From positions 1 through 64,000 of the forward strand of contig NZ_AUDQ01000011.1 of assembly GCF_000425545.1 (NCBI RefSeq): DNA of 64,000 bases, read 5' to 3'. The translations under genes and the position numbers were made by a program. Origin of the DNA: Sporosarcina ureae DSM 2281. GTDB lineage: Bacteria; Bacillota; Bacilli; Bacillales_A; Planococcaceae. The notes beneath the pieces are model-generated. The model was not told the DNA's origin and ran no database searches. It saw nothing but the letters and a program-made list of their open reading frames with translations. Of this stretch, positions 51,949-61,482 are shown one piece after another (position 1 is the first letter of the stretch; each line of letters starts with the position of its first letter).

Positions 51949-52485
51949 ATGCAAAAAACACAGAGCTATCCAGCACAACGAACGAAGACGTTTGACTTAA
52001 TACTGACATCCATGCTTGCATCACTCGTGTTCGTCGCTACTCTTTTACTCAATATTAAGCTGCCTCTAGGAAACGGTGGATTAATCCATCTCGGTACTGC
52101 CATGTTGTTCATTGTCTCCATTTTATTTGGACCGAAGAAAGGTATGATTGCAGGAGCTGTTGGAATGGGCTTGTTCGATCTTGTCAGCGGTTGGGCTTTA
52201 TGGGCACCGATTACAATTCTGACACGCGGACTGCAAGGTTATATTGTAGGTAAAGTCGCTTGGTCCAATGGCCGTAAAGGAACTAGCTTTAAATACAATC
52301 TACTCGCAATGTTAGTATCCATACCATTCACAATTGCTGGTTATTATATCGGGGAAAGTGTTCTATATAACAGTTTAATTATCCCGCTTGCTTCCATTCC
52401 AGGCGACCTGGTCCAATGTGCAGTAGGCATCGCTATTGCTATACCGGTTTGTGCGATGTTGAAGAAGGTTTCTATGTTTAAATAG
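51949..52485 (+). CDS. ECF transporter S component
   Basis: A 178-residue membrane protein with five or six segments, of the ECF substrate-binding (EcfS) kind: LTSMLASLVFVATLLLNIKL, GGLIHLGTAMLFIVSILFGP, GMIAGAVGMGLFDLVSGWAL and ITILTRGLQGYIVGKVAW. It delivers a vitamin or precursor to the shared EcfAAT module, which is not encoded here. The substrate cannot be fixed without a riboswitch or neighbours. ATG follows GAGGAAG. Confidence 0.85.
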   Translation: MQKTQSYPAQRTKTFDLILTSMLASLVFVATLLLNIKLPLGNGGLIHLGTAMLFIVSILFGPKKGMIAGAVGMGLFDLVSGWALWAPITILTRGLQGYIVGKVAWSNGRKGTSFKYNLLAMLVSIPFTIAGYYIGESVLYNSLIIPLASIPGDLVQCAVGIAIAIPVCAMLKKVSMFK

Positions 52486-52486
52486 G

Positions 52487-52519
52487 AAAAGCAAACCCTT
52501 GCTACATGGGTTTGCTTTT
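52487..52519 (+). terminator. Terminator of the ECF gene
   Basis: AAAAGCAAACCC pairs with GGGTTTGCTTTT around a nine-base loop; T residues follow. The reverse complement may also end the convergent ABC operon at 52528. Confidence 0.88.
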
Positions 52520-52527
52520 CTTTTCAT

Positions 52528-53235
52528 TTAATCAACCATTTTCTTTTGATAAATAATACGTGTTAGCAAGAATATGAAAATTGTCCAAGCTAAAATAATA
52601 AACAGCTCCAATAACACGTCCACAAAACCAGCTCCTGCTTCTACTTTTGTAGCCAGTTCAATCAATTGAACATTCGGCAAGTACATACCTATTTTGAGAA
52701 TCGGGTACTGATCGATAATCATCGGAAGAAATGACCCTAAGGAGAAAATAGCAAATACCGGCATCACAATGATTGAAGCTTCCAATACTGACTTTGAAAA
52801 CAGTCCGAGCAATGTTCCCAATGCAATATAGAAAAATGTACTTAAAAAGAATGCAGTGAAGATTACACTAATATTAGCCGGCCTATAGTCAGAAAGATAC
52901 GCAGTAACTACTACAACAAACATGGTAAGTATGAATGTTAGTAAGCTTTTCCCGCCAAGAATCTCAGCGGTACTTGCAGGCGATAGCATAAGACCCCTTA
53001 GTGTATTCTTCTCTTTCTCTTCAGCGATCAGACAACATTGAATAAATGTAGCAATCATTACGAATGCCAAGTTGATCAACATAAATTGACTTTCTATTGA
53101 ATTAACACCCGTCCTTCCATATAAAGCTGCTAATCCAATAGGCAAGATGAGAACAGTAGAAACGTACAAATTCCGTGAAAAATCCTTGAAGTCTTTCATT
53201 AATATTGCATTCATTCTCTTCATTGAAACTATCAT
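52528..53235 (-). CDS. ABC-2 type permease
   Basis: A 235-residue membrane protein with about six segments. LIAEEKEKNTLRGLMLSPAS is the signature loop of ABC-2 (YadH/NatB-like) permeases. ATG follows GGAGGG and overlaps the ATPase stop by four bases. It forms an exporter with the upstream-encoded ATPase; the substrate is not known. Confidence 0.88.
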   Translation of the reverse strand: MIVSMKRMNAILMKDFKDFSRNLYVSTVLILPIGLAALYGRTGVNSIESQFMLINLAFVMIATFIQCCLIAEEKEKNTLRGLMLSPASTAEILGGKSLLTFILTMFVVVVTAYLSDYRPANISVIFTAFFLSTFFYIALGTLLGLFSKSVLEASIIVMPVFAIFSLGSFLPMIIDQYPILKIGMYLPNVQLIELATKVEAGAGFVDVLLELFIILAWTIFIFLLTRIIYQKKMVD

Positions 53236-54080
53236 GTCAATTCCCTCCCAGTCACTTTCATAAATATTTCTCCCAAAGTAGGTTCATTGGAATGAACCGT
53301 TATGACTTGATTGTTGTTCATATAGTGATACAAACGATCTGCCCCTTCACTCCCCGCCGGTAGCATAACTTTTTCTCCTGTCACCAATTCTATGGTGATT
53401 GTTAAATCAGAGAACCGCTGCTTAAGCTTTTCGGGAGTATCGAGTAGCTGAATCCTTCCTTGATCTAAAAAGGCAATTCGATCACACAAAAGTTCTGCTT
53501 CCTGCATGTCATGAGTAGTGAGGAATATAGTTGTTCCTCCTTTATTGAGAGCGCGCAGACCCTCGTGTATATGAAAAGAGTTTCCAGGGTCAAGTGCAGA
53601 CGTTGGTTCATCAAGAAACAGTAATTCAGGTTTATGAATCAATGCTCGTGCCAATATTACACGCTGCATCATTCCCTTTGATAATGTAGAAATTCGCTTC
53701 GTCTTATCATCCTTTAAGTTCACTGTATTGAGAACAACATTAATTTCCGAATATGGAATATTATATAAATCACAATACAACTTTAAATTGTCATGTATCG
53801 ATAGTCTTTCATAGAGCCCGCTATTATCTGTAACCACCCCAAAGCGACTGCGATATTTTGACTTCTTCAACTGAGTGATCGACTCTCCAAAAATCTCTGC
53901 TGTTCCACTTGTAGGCTCTAATTGGCCAGTCAGTATTTTAATAGTAGTTGTTTTACCAGATCCACTCGGTCCTAAAAAGCCAAATATCTCTCCTCTTTTC
54001 ACATGAAAATCTACACTTTCAATTGCACTTTGATTTCCAAATAATTTAGCTAACTTCTTTACCTCAATAATATTTACCAT
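53232..54080 (-). CDS. ABC transporter ATPase
   Basis: A 282-residue ATPase: Walker A GPSGSGKTTTIKILTG, signature LSKGMMQRVILARAL and Walker B LLFLDEPTSALDPG, with the family C-terminal part (LTITIELVTGEKVMLPAGSE). The ATG at 54080 lies seven bases after GAGGAG. The gene is preceded by a palindrome at 54269-54292 and then by the LytTR fusion regulator, so regulation by that protein is likely. Confidence 0.9.
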   Translation of the reverse strand: MVNIIEVKKLAKLFGNQSAIESVDFHVKRGEIFGFLGPSGSGKTTTIKILTGQLEPTSGTAEIFGESITQLKKSKYRSRFGVVTDNSGLYERLSIHDNLKLYCDLYNIPYSEINVVLNTVNLKDDKTKRISTLSKGMMQRVILARALIHKPELLFLDEPTSALDPGNSFHIHEGLRALNKGGTTIFLTTHDMQEAELLCDRIAFLDQGRIQLLDTPEKLKQRFSDLTITIELVTGEKVMLPAGSEGADRLYHYMNNNQVITVHSNEPTLGEIFMKVTGRELT

Positions 54081-54268
54081 TTCCATTCTCCTCATTATTT
54101 GCCGTATGTCTTCTTCACACTTTTAGATTAAGGGAAATAATCATTGGTCACATCATATTTCCAATGAAAGGAGATTTACGGATGGTGAATAGAGCACATA
54201 AAACGTTGAATCGATAGCTAATTAAGCTGAAATCATGACGATTCCTTACAGTGAGAGATATGTATATG

Positions 54269-54292
54269 AATATATTACCCGGGAAATATATT
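54269..54292. promoter_or_regulatory. Palindrome between LytTR regulator and ABC operon
   Basis: AATATATTACCC and GGGAAATATATT are inverted repeats with a single mismatched pair, centred on CCCGGG. It lies 14 bp after the regulator gene and about 190 bp before the ATPase start on the minus strand. It could be an operator or a weak terminator; there is no T run. Confidence 0.4.
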
Positions 54293-54305
54293 TATTTTCA
54301 CAGAG

Positions 54306-55328
54306 TTAGAGTCCAAGCATCTCTTTCAACTCTGCCATTTTCGTTTTAGATAAAGGTATTGTCGATTTTTCTTTATCATCCAAAACGAGACTATAACTAT
54401 TTCTTGTCCAAGTAATTACCTCACGCACCTTTTGCAAGTTAACAATATAAGAGCGATGACAACGGAAGAAACCAAATGGTAGTAATCGACCTTCTAGTTC
54501 ATTCAATGTAAAATTAGCCGGGAAAGACTCACCCTTTATGTGCAGAAATGATTGTCCCTCACTGCTTTCAATATAATCAATTTCAGTTGGATCAAATAAA
54601 ACAATTTTGTCATTTACTTTTGTCGGGATTTTTTCAAAACGAACCGGTTGTATGGATTCCTCCAAGGTTATTGTTTCATCAATAGTAGGTTGTTCTTCTG
54701 ACATATCATGTGTATGAATAGCATGTAAACCATTTTCATCCAAACGAAAGATCTGATCAGCTACAGTGACAGCACTCTCCATGTTTCCTGTTAAAACCAA
54801 TGCACCTTTTTCCTTCTTTTTAAGCTCTTGCAAAACAGTCAAAAAAATACGCTTCGATTCGAGATCAAGATTTTGATCTGCTTCCTCAAAAATATAGACG
54901 TCTGGATTTTGCACAAGTAAACAAGCTAGTTGAACACGTTTGCTTTCTGAATAAGAAAGCTTCTTTATTTTCATTTTTCGTTTTGATCGTAATTGCACAA
55001 TACCAATTACTTCATCTACAGACAGCGTTGATGAATAGAGCCGTTTAGTAAAATTAATCATTTCTTCAATAGTCAAACGCTCGTATAAACCGTTGTCTAA
55101 AAACAGGAATCCTAGTGATTGTTTGCATTCAGTATATTGATCACCTACTATTTTAACTTCTCCACTCGAAGGCGTGGTATCTCCTAACAGTAATCCCATT
55201 AATTGTTCACGGACATTTACACTGGAGTAGATTGCTACTCCTTGGCCGGGATGTATCGATAAATTAAAAGAAGAAAAAATTATGGAATCATGTATACGTT
55301 TTTCTACACTGATAAATTGAAGTGACAT
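54306..55328 (-). CDS. Degenerate ABC-ATPase/LytTR fusion regulator
   Basis: A 340-residue protein in which an ABC-ATPase-like domain (1-210) is joined to a LytTR DNA-binding domain (about 240-340: KIVLFDPTEIDYIESSEGQS, FFRCHRSYIVNLQKVREVI). The nucleotide site is broken: Walker A is replaced by IYSSVNVREQ (33-42), the signature reads LSYSESKR and the Walker B end is YIFEEADQNLD, so hydrolysis is improbable. The fold may dimerise with, or sense, a real ABC ATPase. The ATPase-permease genes follow on the same strand 225 bp away. ATG at 55328 after GAGGGG. Confidence 0.85.
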   Translation of the reverse strand: MSLQFISVEKRIHDSIIFSSFNLSIHPGQGVAIYSSVNVREQLMGLLLGDTTPSSGEVKIVGDQYTECKQSLGFLFLDNGLYERLTIEEMINFTKRLYSSTLSVDEVIGIVQLRSKRKMKIKKLSYSESKRVQLACLLVQNPDVYIFEEADQNLDLESKRIFLTVLQELKKKEKGALVLTGNMESAVTVADQIFRLDENGLHAIHTHDMSEEQPTIDETITLEESIQPVRFEKIPTKVNDKIVLFDPTEIDYIESSEGQSFLHIKGESFPANFTLNELEGRLLPFGFFRCHRSYIVNLQKVREVITWTRNSYSLVLDDKEKSTIPLSKTKMAELKEMLGL

Positions 55329-55515
55329 AAATCTACCCCTCATTTCCTGAACTTTCATCATAATTATAGCAGTTTATAGACTGAATTATTTCCGAATTAT
55401 GTATGTGGTTGCAAATTAACTGTATATCCAAATTTCTTTACTTGTATAGAATTTTAATTTCCCGAAACATAGTAAACGAGTATTTACTATTTCCTTACTT
55501 CATTAGAACCGAAAT

Positions 55516-55558
55516 AAAAAACGCACTACTACGAAATACATCGTAGTAGTGCGTTTTT
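55516..55558 (-). terminator. Terminator of mqo
   Basis: AAAACGCACTACTACGA pairs perfectly with TCGTAGTAGTGCGTTTT; a T run follows on either strand. Confidence 0.9.
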
Positions 55559-55569
55559 AATTCTAACTA

Positions 55570-57081
55570 TTAGTTATGAACTGTTTCTTTTTCTAGCTCA
55601 TTTTCGGTTAGCTTCAATATCTTGGAAGTAGATGCATGCATGTCCTTCAATAATTCAGGATGCTCTGCTAATGCTTTACCGTATGAAGGTATCATTTCTT
55701 TCAACTTCGGCTCCCAATCGCTTACTTGTCCTGGGAAGCACTTGTTAATAAGATCCAGCATAACTGCCACTGCAGTAGATGCTCCTGGAGATGCTCCAAG
55801 TAACGCTGCAATAGAACCATCCTGATCCGTTACAAGCTCTGTACCAAATTGAAGCGTACCTTTGCCGTTCGGAGTATCTTTGATGACTTGTACGCGTTGA
55901 CCTGCCGTCCATAGATCCCAATCTTCGCTTTTCGCGTCAGGAATAAACTCGCGCAGTTCATTAATACGTTGTTCTTTTGTTTGTACTACTTGTTCTACCA
56001 AGTATTTAGTCAACGACAGATTTTTTGCACCACATGCAAGCATTGTCGTAAGGTTATTTGGTTTCACAGAACCAATAAGGTCCATCATGGATCCTTCTTT
56101 CAAGAACTTCGGTGTGAAGCCCGCGAACGGTCCGAATAGCAAGGACTTCTCGCCATCAATATAACGAGTATCCAAGTGCGGAACGGACATAGGTGGTGCA
56201 CCAACTTTTGCTTTCCCGTATACTTTCGCGTGATGTTTTGCAATTACGTCTGGATTTTTACAGACCATGAAGACACCACTGATTGGGAATCCACCGATAT
56301 GCTTACTTTCAGGTATACCTGTTTTCTGTAGCAATGGAAGACTTCCGCCTCCGCCACCAATGAAAACAAATTTAGTCTTATGGAATTCAAGCTTGCCATC
56401 TTTATTATTTTTTATTTTTAATTCCCATTCGCCGTCACTTGTACGTTTGATATCTTCCACTTGATGACCGTAGTTTACATCAACGCCTACTTTTTGCATA
56501 TGCTCGATTAACATACGTGTCAATGCACCAAAGTTTACGTCTGTACCTGTGTCGATTTTTGTTGCAGCAATTGCTTCATCAACAGTACGGTCTTTCATGA
56601 TCAACGGAATCCATTCTTTTAGTTTCTCCGGATCTTCGGAAAACTCCATTCCTTCGAATAGTGGATTTGCTGTCATCGCTTCAAAGCGTTTCTTCAAATA
56701 CGTCACATTGTCTTCACCTTGTACAAGACTCATGTGTGGCAGTGGCATAATAAATTGCTCAGGATCTTTAATTAAGTTTTTCTCTACTAGATGGGACCAA
56801 AATTGCATAGATAATTGGAACTGTTCATTAACTTTAACCGCTTTTGCGATATCTACAGTCCCATCCGGTCTTTCGGAAGTATAATTCAGTTCACACAATG
56901 CTGCGTGTCCTGTTCCCGCATTATTCATCTCATGCGAACTCTCTTCCCCTGCTTTATCTAATTTCTCAAATAACGAGATGTTCCAGTCAGGCGCTAATTC
57001 TTTCAACATTGTTCCTAGCGTTGCACTCATAATTCCGGCACCAATTAATATAACATCTGATTTAGTTTGTCTATTACTCAT
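55570..57081 (-). CDS. mqo: Malate:quinone oxidoreductase
   Basis: A 503-residue FAD enzyme that oxidises malate to oxaloacetate and passes electrons to quinone at the membrane surface. The FAD site is [20 protein letters not shown], then [20 protein letters not shown] and [11 protein letters not shown], and near the end [20 protein letters not shown] and [13 protein letters not shown]. Length fits the family. It is monocistronic: about 240 bp of AT-rich sequence lie upstream and a strong terminator downstream. It bypasses or supplements NAD-malate dehydrogenase in the citric acid cycle. Confidence 0.96.
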   Translation of the reverse strand: MSNRQTKSDVILIGAGIMSATLGTMLKELAPDWNISLFEKLDKAGEESSHEMNNAGTGHAALCELNYTSERPDGTVDIAKAVKVNEQFQLSMQFWSHLVEKNLIKDPEQFIMPLPHMSLVQGEDNVTYLKKRFEAMTANPLFEGMEFSEDPEKLKEWIPLIMKDRTVDEAIAATKIDTGTDVNFGALTRMLIEHMQKVGVDVNYGHQVEDIKRTSDGEWELKIKNNKDGKLEFHKTKFVFIGGGGGSLPLLQKTGIPESKHIGGFPISGVFMVCKNPDVIAKHHAKVYGKAKVGAPPMSVPHLDTRYIDGEKSLLFGPFAGFTPKFLKEGSMMDLIGSVKPNNLTTMLACGAKNLSLTKYLVEQVVQTKEQRINELREFIPDAKSEDWDLWTAGQRVQVIKDTPNGKGTLQFGTELVTDQDGSIAALLGASPGASTAVAVMLDLINKCFPGQVSDWEPKLKEMIPSYGKALAEHPELLKDMHASTSKILKLTENELEKETVHN

Positions 57082-57326
57082 TTTGACCTTCCTTATATGT
57101 GAAATTTACAGAATCGTAAATGTTCCTAAATAAGGCGTCACAGCATACATGGCGCGTACTAGGAGCACTTTATTCTGTCTCAGTTTAACCATACATCTAC
57201 TACCATCTTTTCTATTATACATCAAATATAACTTGGTTTAAAGGGACTTGTTTATTTGTCGGGATTAAGCCAGCAATGTGTCGAATTTTCAACTACTTTG
57301 CGGATTGGTTTCAATTATGGCTATTT

Positions 57327-58520
57327 TCATGTCAATAAATCTTCCGATATCACTTTGAATCCTTCAATAATTGTATCCTCTTCTACTTCAATCAAAATGC
57401 ATTGCTTGCCATCGTAGTTCACTTGTTTCACATACTTCAAGTCTTGTGGACTGATTGAAATGTTCGCTACTTTAGTTTCGATCTTAATCGATTTCGACGT
57501 ATAACTTGGGACGATGTGAGTTGCTTTCATTTCATAAGAAGTGTCATCCACTATGGTCTGGAAAGCCGTTTCTACAGACTCTGTATTCACGTAGTCGACA
57601 CCGCTCATTTTCAAAACACGCTCTATTTGCTTCGCATCAATTGCTGGCGGCTCTTCCGGTTCTTCCTCTTCTTCATCCGCTACAGTTAAACGGTAGATAG
57701 CTTCATATACATTTCCTAGTGTTTCCGTGTCTACTTCACCACCAACTACTTGTTTCACGATCTCCTCGAAAACAGCCTTATCGTCCGCAGCAGTAACCAC
57801 TTCTTCTCCATTCAGGACATGCTCTATGAACGCATAATCCGGCTTATTCGCTTTACCCGCAGAATACAATACATGATTGACATCAGCTGAATTGTCTGTA
57901 AAGCAAGGGAAGAAAAAGCCGCCTATTGGTGACGCAAGATTAATGATTGGATCGAGCATGGTATTTGATTTGAATTCACGCTCCTGAAAATCAAATACAA
58001 TGGAGCGCTTCGGCAAGTCTGTATGATTCATACTGCATAGAATAAATGGTGTCGTAAACACTTCATCCCGCATATCAATTTCCGTCTCTTCACTGTTACG
58101 TTTGGTCTTCTTAAAGTAGTTTCCACGAATAAATGTCACGACGAGATCCTTTTCGTATTGGACATCTTTCACCATCTTGAGTGCTAGATGTTGCATCTCT
58201 TCTTTCCATTCTTCGGCTTCTTCCGCATGCAACCCTTCATACAAAATCTTTTGTGCGTGATCCTCGGTATTCTCTTCATTCTGACGTTCGAACTTCACTT
58301 CAAATAACTTCATGCCTAGTTTACCACCTAGCACTTTTTTGAAATTCGTCATGAACAGTTCCTGTTGCTCACGGTCAAGCAAAGCAAAAGCCTGACTTTC
58401 TTCATGGTAAATCTCACTGCTTTCCTGCCTAATGTAAACATGGTAAATGTCAGTGATCGTCAAAAGATCTGTATCTAATTTAAATCGTTTACGGATATCT
58501 GCAATATCATTTTTGTTCAT
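57327..58520 (-). CDS. DUF4317 domain protein
   Basis: A 397-residue soluble acidic protein recognised as the DUF4317 family by its start (MNKNDIADIRKRFKLDTDLL) and FDFQEREFKSNTMLDPIINL, ASPIGGFFFPCFTDNSADVN. It contains an acidic linker (EEEEEPEEPP) near residue 285. No catalytic motif is evident and the function is unknown. ATG follows GGAAGTGGGAA. No partner gene is next to it. Confidence 0.88.
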   Translation of the reverse strand: MNKNDIADIRKRFKLDTDLLTITDIYHVYIRQESSEIYHEESQAFALLDREQQELFMTNFKKVLGGKLGMKLFEVKFERQNEENTEDHAQKILYEGLHAEEAEEWKEEMQHLALKMVKDVQYEKDLVVTFIRGNYFKKTKRNSEETEIDMRDEVFTTPFILCSMNHTDLPKRSIVFDFQEREFKSNTMLDPIINLASPIGGFFFPCFTDNSADVNHVLYSAGKANKPDYAFIEHVLNGEEVVTAADDKAVFEEIVKQVVGGEVDTETLGNVYEAIYRLTVADEEEEEPEEPPAIDAKQIERVLKMSGVDYVNTESVETAFQTIVDDTSYEMKATHIVPSYTSKSIKIETKVANISISPQDLKYVKQVNYDGKQCILIEVEEDTIIEGFKVISEDLLT

Positions 58521-58682
58521 TTCGTGTTCCCACTTCCTAACTAATTTAACTAAATGTATTCACTACGTTGGATGACGTTACTTTACACGTATATAAAAGA
58601 TTAAAGAATTCACACATAATTATCCAATATTCGGGTACGCAATGGAGTGAGACTATAAAATTAGACAAGGGGTAGTGATTTC

Positions 58683-59105
58683 ATGTCAGAAAAATTATTT
58701 ACATCCACAGCAACTGCTAACGGAGGAAGAGAAGGCCATGTAGTATCCTCCGACAAAGTAGTCGAATTTGATACGGCAATGCCAGGTACAAAGAGGGCGA
58801 AAGAATTAGAGAACTCTACCAACCCTGAGCAATTATTCGCTGCAGGTTATGCAGCTTGTTTCGACAGCGCACTTCAACTCGTCGCAAGCAAAGAACGTGT
58901 TAAATTTTCATCGGAAGTCACAGCTAACGTAAGCCTGTGCAAAGATGAGACAGACGGCGGCTTCAAGCTAGAAGTTGAGTTACAAGTGACAGGCACAGAC
59001 ATCGAAAAGGCTCAACTAGAAGAGCTAGTAGAAAAAGCACACCACGTCTGCCCATATTCCAAAGCAACTAGAGGCAATATTGAAGTGACACTAACAGTAC
59101 TTTAA
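58683..59105 (+). CDS. Organic hydroperoxide resistance protein (Ohr)
   Basis: A 140-residue OsmC-fold peroxidase that reduces organic hydroperoxides. The reactive cysteines are Cys59 (GYAACFDSAL) and Cys123 (HVCPYSKA), with GGREGHV near the start, as in OhrA/OhrB. A further Cys86 is in the sheet. ATG follows AAGGGGTAGTG. No ohrR regulator gene lies beside it, so it may be the OhrB-like, stress-controlled form (inference). Confidence 0.94.
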   Translation: MSEKLFTSTATANGGREGHVVSSDKVVEFDTAMPGTKRAKELENSTNPEQLFAAGYAACFDSALQLVASKERVKFSSEVTANVSLCKDETDGGFKLEVELQVTGTDIEKAQLEELVEKAHHVCPYSKATRGNIEVTLTVL

Positions 59106-59130
59106 TTCTACATTCTAAAAATAACGCTAC

Positions 59131-59180
59131 AGGCTGTGCTGGAAAACATGCATACACGACCTCTTGCACAGCCTTTTATT
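59131..59180 (+). terminator. Terminator of ohr
   Basis: AGGCTGTGC pairs with GCACAGCCT across a long loop and is followed by TTTATTT. It can also serve the convergent hydrolase gene. Confidence 0.7.
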
Positions 59181-59200
59181 TCACCAAAAGATATTTTCTA

Positions 59201-59947
59201 CTACTCCAACCCCTCAAGTAATTCCACAATCGCAGCAGAAGTCTGCATAATCTGCTCTTCATTCGATATAGTGGCTTTACCGTCACCCTTCTGCTCGCCA
59301 TAATCACCAAAACCTGCATGATTACCGCCCTCTATCTCGATGAACTTTGCATCACTAGGCATACTAGACTTTGCTGCCTGAATAGCCTCCGCATCCGCCA
59401 CCTCATCCTGACTCGCCGAAATCGACAAAATATCCACCGACGCTTCACTCAAATCCGTATGACTTCCAGGATAAGAAGCCAGCAACACAAGCGCAGAAAT
59501 CTTTTCATGGCGAGATGCATAATCCGATGCTGTCACACCGCCTAAAGAATGCCCGCCTATTATCCATGTATCTATTCCAGGATGATTACGTATCACTTTA
59601 TCGGCTCGGTCAGGCGATAAGATCGCCATCTTGAGCGGCAAGTGAGGAATAATTACGGTATAGCCTTGTTTAGCAATTTCCTTGGCCATCGGTGCGTATG
59701 CTTCAGCTTCTACTTTTGCACCTTGATAGAAAATAAAACCGATGTTTTTCTTATTTGATATAGGTTCAAACACTAGCTCTTTACCATTCTCAACCGCTAC
59801 ATCTGAATCTGATTGTACATTTTCTTCCGCGTAAGACTGAGCTGTATAATAAGTACTGGCGAATATAAAGAAACCAACTACAATCATTAACAGGAAAATT
59901 GCTAGCCCGACGAACAACTTGAATTTCCATGTCCTCTTTTGTTTCAT
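59201..59947 (-). CDS. Membrane-anchored alpha/beta hydrolase
   Basis: A 248-residue protein with one N-terminal membrane segment (KLFVGLAIFLLMIVVGFFIF) and an alpha/beta-hydrolase domain outside. The nucleophile elbow is GHSLGGVTAS, the acid is probably in ISASQDEVAD and the histidine in EGGNHAGFGDYG. Similar proteins are annotated as DUF/carboxymethylenebutenolidase-like. The substrate is unknown. Its start is 19 bp downstream of the NUDIX gene on the same strand. Confidence 0.87.
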   Translation of the reverse strand: MKQKRTWKFKLFVGLAIFLLMIVVGFFIFASTYYTAQSYAEENVQSDSDVAVENGKELVFEPISNKKNIGFIFYQGAKVEAEAYAPMAKEIAKQGYTVIIPHLPLKMAILSPDRADKVIRNHPGIDTWIIGGHSLGGVTASDYASRHEKISALVLLASYPGSHTDLSEASVDILSISASQDEVADAEAIQAAKSSMPSDAKFIEIEGGNHAGFGDYGEQKGDGKATISNEEQIMQTSAAIVELLEGLE

Positions 59948-59966
59948 ACTTGATCCTCATTCCAGT

Positions 59967-60587
59967 TTATTTCTTCACAATATCGATAAAATGCTTTAAC
60001 ACTCTAGCCGTCAATCCCCAAACTGTATAATTACCATACTCATAAAACCATTCTTCAAGTGAATGACTTCTGAATTTATACCGATCTCCATTCATAATCT
60101 TTTCGAACGGGAAGTTTTTAGGCGGTGCTGTTTCAATTGCTACCATATGCATGTAGGGCTCATGTTCCGCAAGCCACTTTAATGGAATTGAGAATACCTC
60201 CTCCACCTCGTCTTTATTATAGCTTCGAATAATTTCATGATAATCAACAACCGCCACGAACGGATAGACGACAAATGAAGGCGACGCAATATACGGACTT
60301 AGCTCTCCTATCATCTGTACGGTCTTCGGATCAACTCCGAGCTCTTCGTGCATCTCCCGTAAAGCTGCTTCCATAGGTGACGCATCCGTCACATCGATTT
60401 TGCCGCCTGGAAAACTGATGTCTCCTGGCTGTTTCCTCATCGTGAAGGCACGCACCTCAAACAGTACATGCCATTCCCCTTCCGCTTCTACTAACGGAAT
60501 AATTACAGCGGAACGGAATGCAGTATCTTCTCCGATGAATAAAGATTTATTTTCATATAACTTACTTTGCAGTCGATCCAAGTCCAT
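59967..60587 (-). CDS. NUDIX hydrolase, probable CoA diphosphatase
   Basis: A 206-residue NUDIX protein. SFPGGKIDVTDASPMEAALR followed by EMHEELGVDPKTV is the NUDIX box with the UPF0035-like surroundings (RKQPGDISFPGG) of CoA pyrophosphatases such as YeaB/NudL. The enzyme would cleave CoA or oxidised CoA to phosphopantetheine and 3',5'-ADP. The ATG at 60587 follows GGTGGGGG. It is the first gene before the membrane hydrolase. Confidence 0.9.
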   Translation of the reverse strand: MDLDRLQSKLYENKSLFIGEDTAFRSAVIIPLVEAEGEWHVLFEVRAFTMRKQPGDISFPGGKIDVTDASPMEAALREMHEELGVDPKTVQMIGELSPYIASPSFVVYPFVAVVDYHEIIRSYNKDEVEEVFSIPLKWLAEHEPYMHMVAIETAPPKNFPFEKIMNGDRYKFRSHSLEEWFYEYGNYTVWGLTARVLKHFIDIVKK

Positions 60588-60651
60588 GAAGTCCCCCACC
60601 TCATCGTTTTATCCTATCGTATCATTACCAGACGAATCGTTAAAGAAATTA

Positions 60652-60680
60652 AAAGGAGCTACCCTGTAAGAGCAACTCCT
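60652..60680 (-). terminator. Weak terminator after srtB
   Basis: On the minus strand GGAGTTGC and the complementary GTAGCTCC form an imperfect stem, followed by TTTTAATTTC. It would end the haem-uptake operon. Confidence 0.4.
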
Positions 60681-60697
60681 CATTCTATCTATATACG

Positions 60698-61471
60698 TTA
60701 GCGCTTCACTAATTTCCCCTGCACTACATAGCGTTTATCTTTACTATTCACAGAGTTATTGCAAGTCGACAGCGTCACAATCCGATCATCCGCCCCTACT
60801 TCAACAGGCATATCGATTAGAGAACGCGATTCTACTTCCTCTAGAAACTCCGAAAATTGCTCGTCCGTCTGAAAATCTGTTTCGATATAATAAAAGTCAA
60901 TCGTCGTTTCGTATGCTGCAAATACTTCAATATCATACCCTTCATACAATGTATCGACATAAATAACGGGATGTTCGTCTGCATAGTCTTGATCTCCAAA
61001 TTTCTTCAAGCTGCCGAACATCGTATCGTTTCGCATCGCATGACCATAAAGGACCGTGTTGTGGCTCATATCCGTAATATCATTCCGATAGTCCATGAAG
61101 ACACTGCCTGCGCGACTATTTTCTCGTGTGAAGTTACGATTTAAATAAAAGTCGTTGTCTTCAGCTTGCAAGATCGGATTATGCAAATTGGTACCTTCCA
61201 CTGAAATCCAACCCACGATATCTTGATTCACTTTATTTAATTCTTCAAACTGTGGACGCATCGAATCATCTTCCGAGGGGTCTTTTTTGGCGTCTTCCGT
61301 TACAGCAACCTGAGCTGTATTTTCTAACGCCGTCTCGTACATCTGTTGCGTTTCCTTCAATGAGCTGGCTGATTCCACGTATGTATACAAATACTGCACG
61401 AGTAAATAGCCTGAGTAGAGAAAGACTGCCAGATAAACAAAAGGCATCAGTTTCGACAGGCGTTTCTTCAT
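60698..61471 (-). CDS. srtB: Class B sortase
   Basis: A 257-residue sortase with one N-terminal anchor (FVYLAVFLYSGYLLVQYLY). The catalytic triad is visible: His144 in LYGHAMRND, Cys237 in TLSTCNNS and Arg247 in DKRYVVQGK. The length and the position after isd-type genes are those of SrtB, which fixes NPQTN-type haem receptors to the peptidoglycan. The receptors (NEAT proteins) are not in the window and may lie beyond the right edge. It follows the ATPase gene by 11 bp. Confidence 0.93.
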   Translation of the reverse strand: MKKRLSKLMPFVYLAVFLYSGYLLVQYLYTYVESASSLKETQQMYETALENTAQVAVTEDAKKDPSEDDSMRPQFEELNKVNQDIVGWISVEGTNLHNPILQAEDNDFYLNRNFTRENSRAGSVFMDYRNDITDMSHNTVLYGHAMRNDTMFGSLKKFGDQDYADEHPVIYVDTLYEGYDIEVFAAYETTIDFYYIETDFQTDEQFSEFLEEVESRSLIDMPVEVGADDRIVTLSTCNNSVNSKDKRYVVQGKLVKR

Positions 61472-61482
61472 CAGCTTACCTC

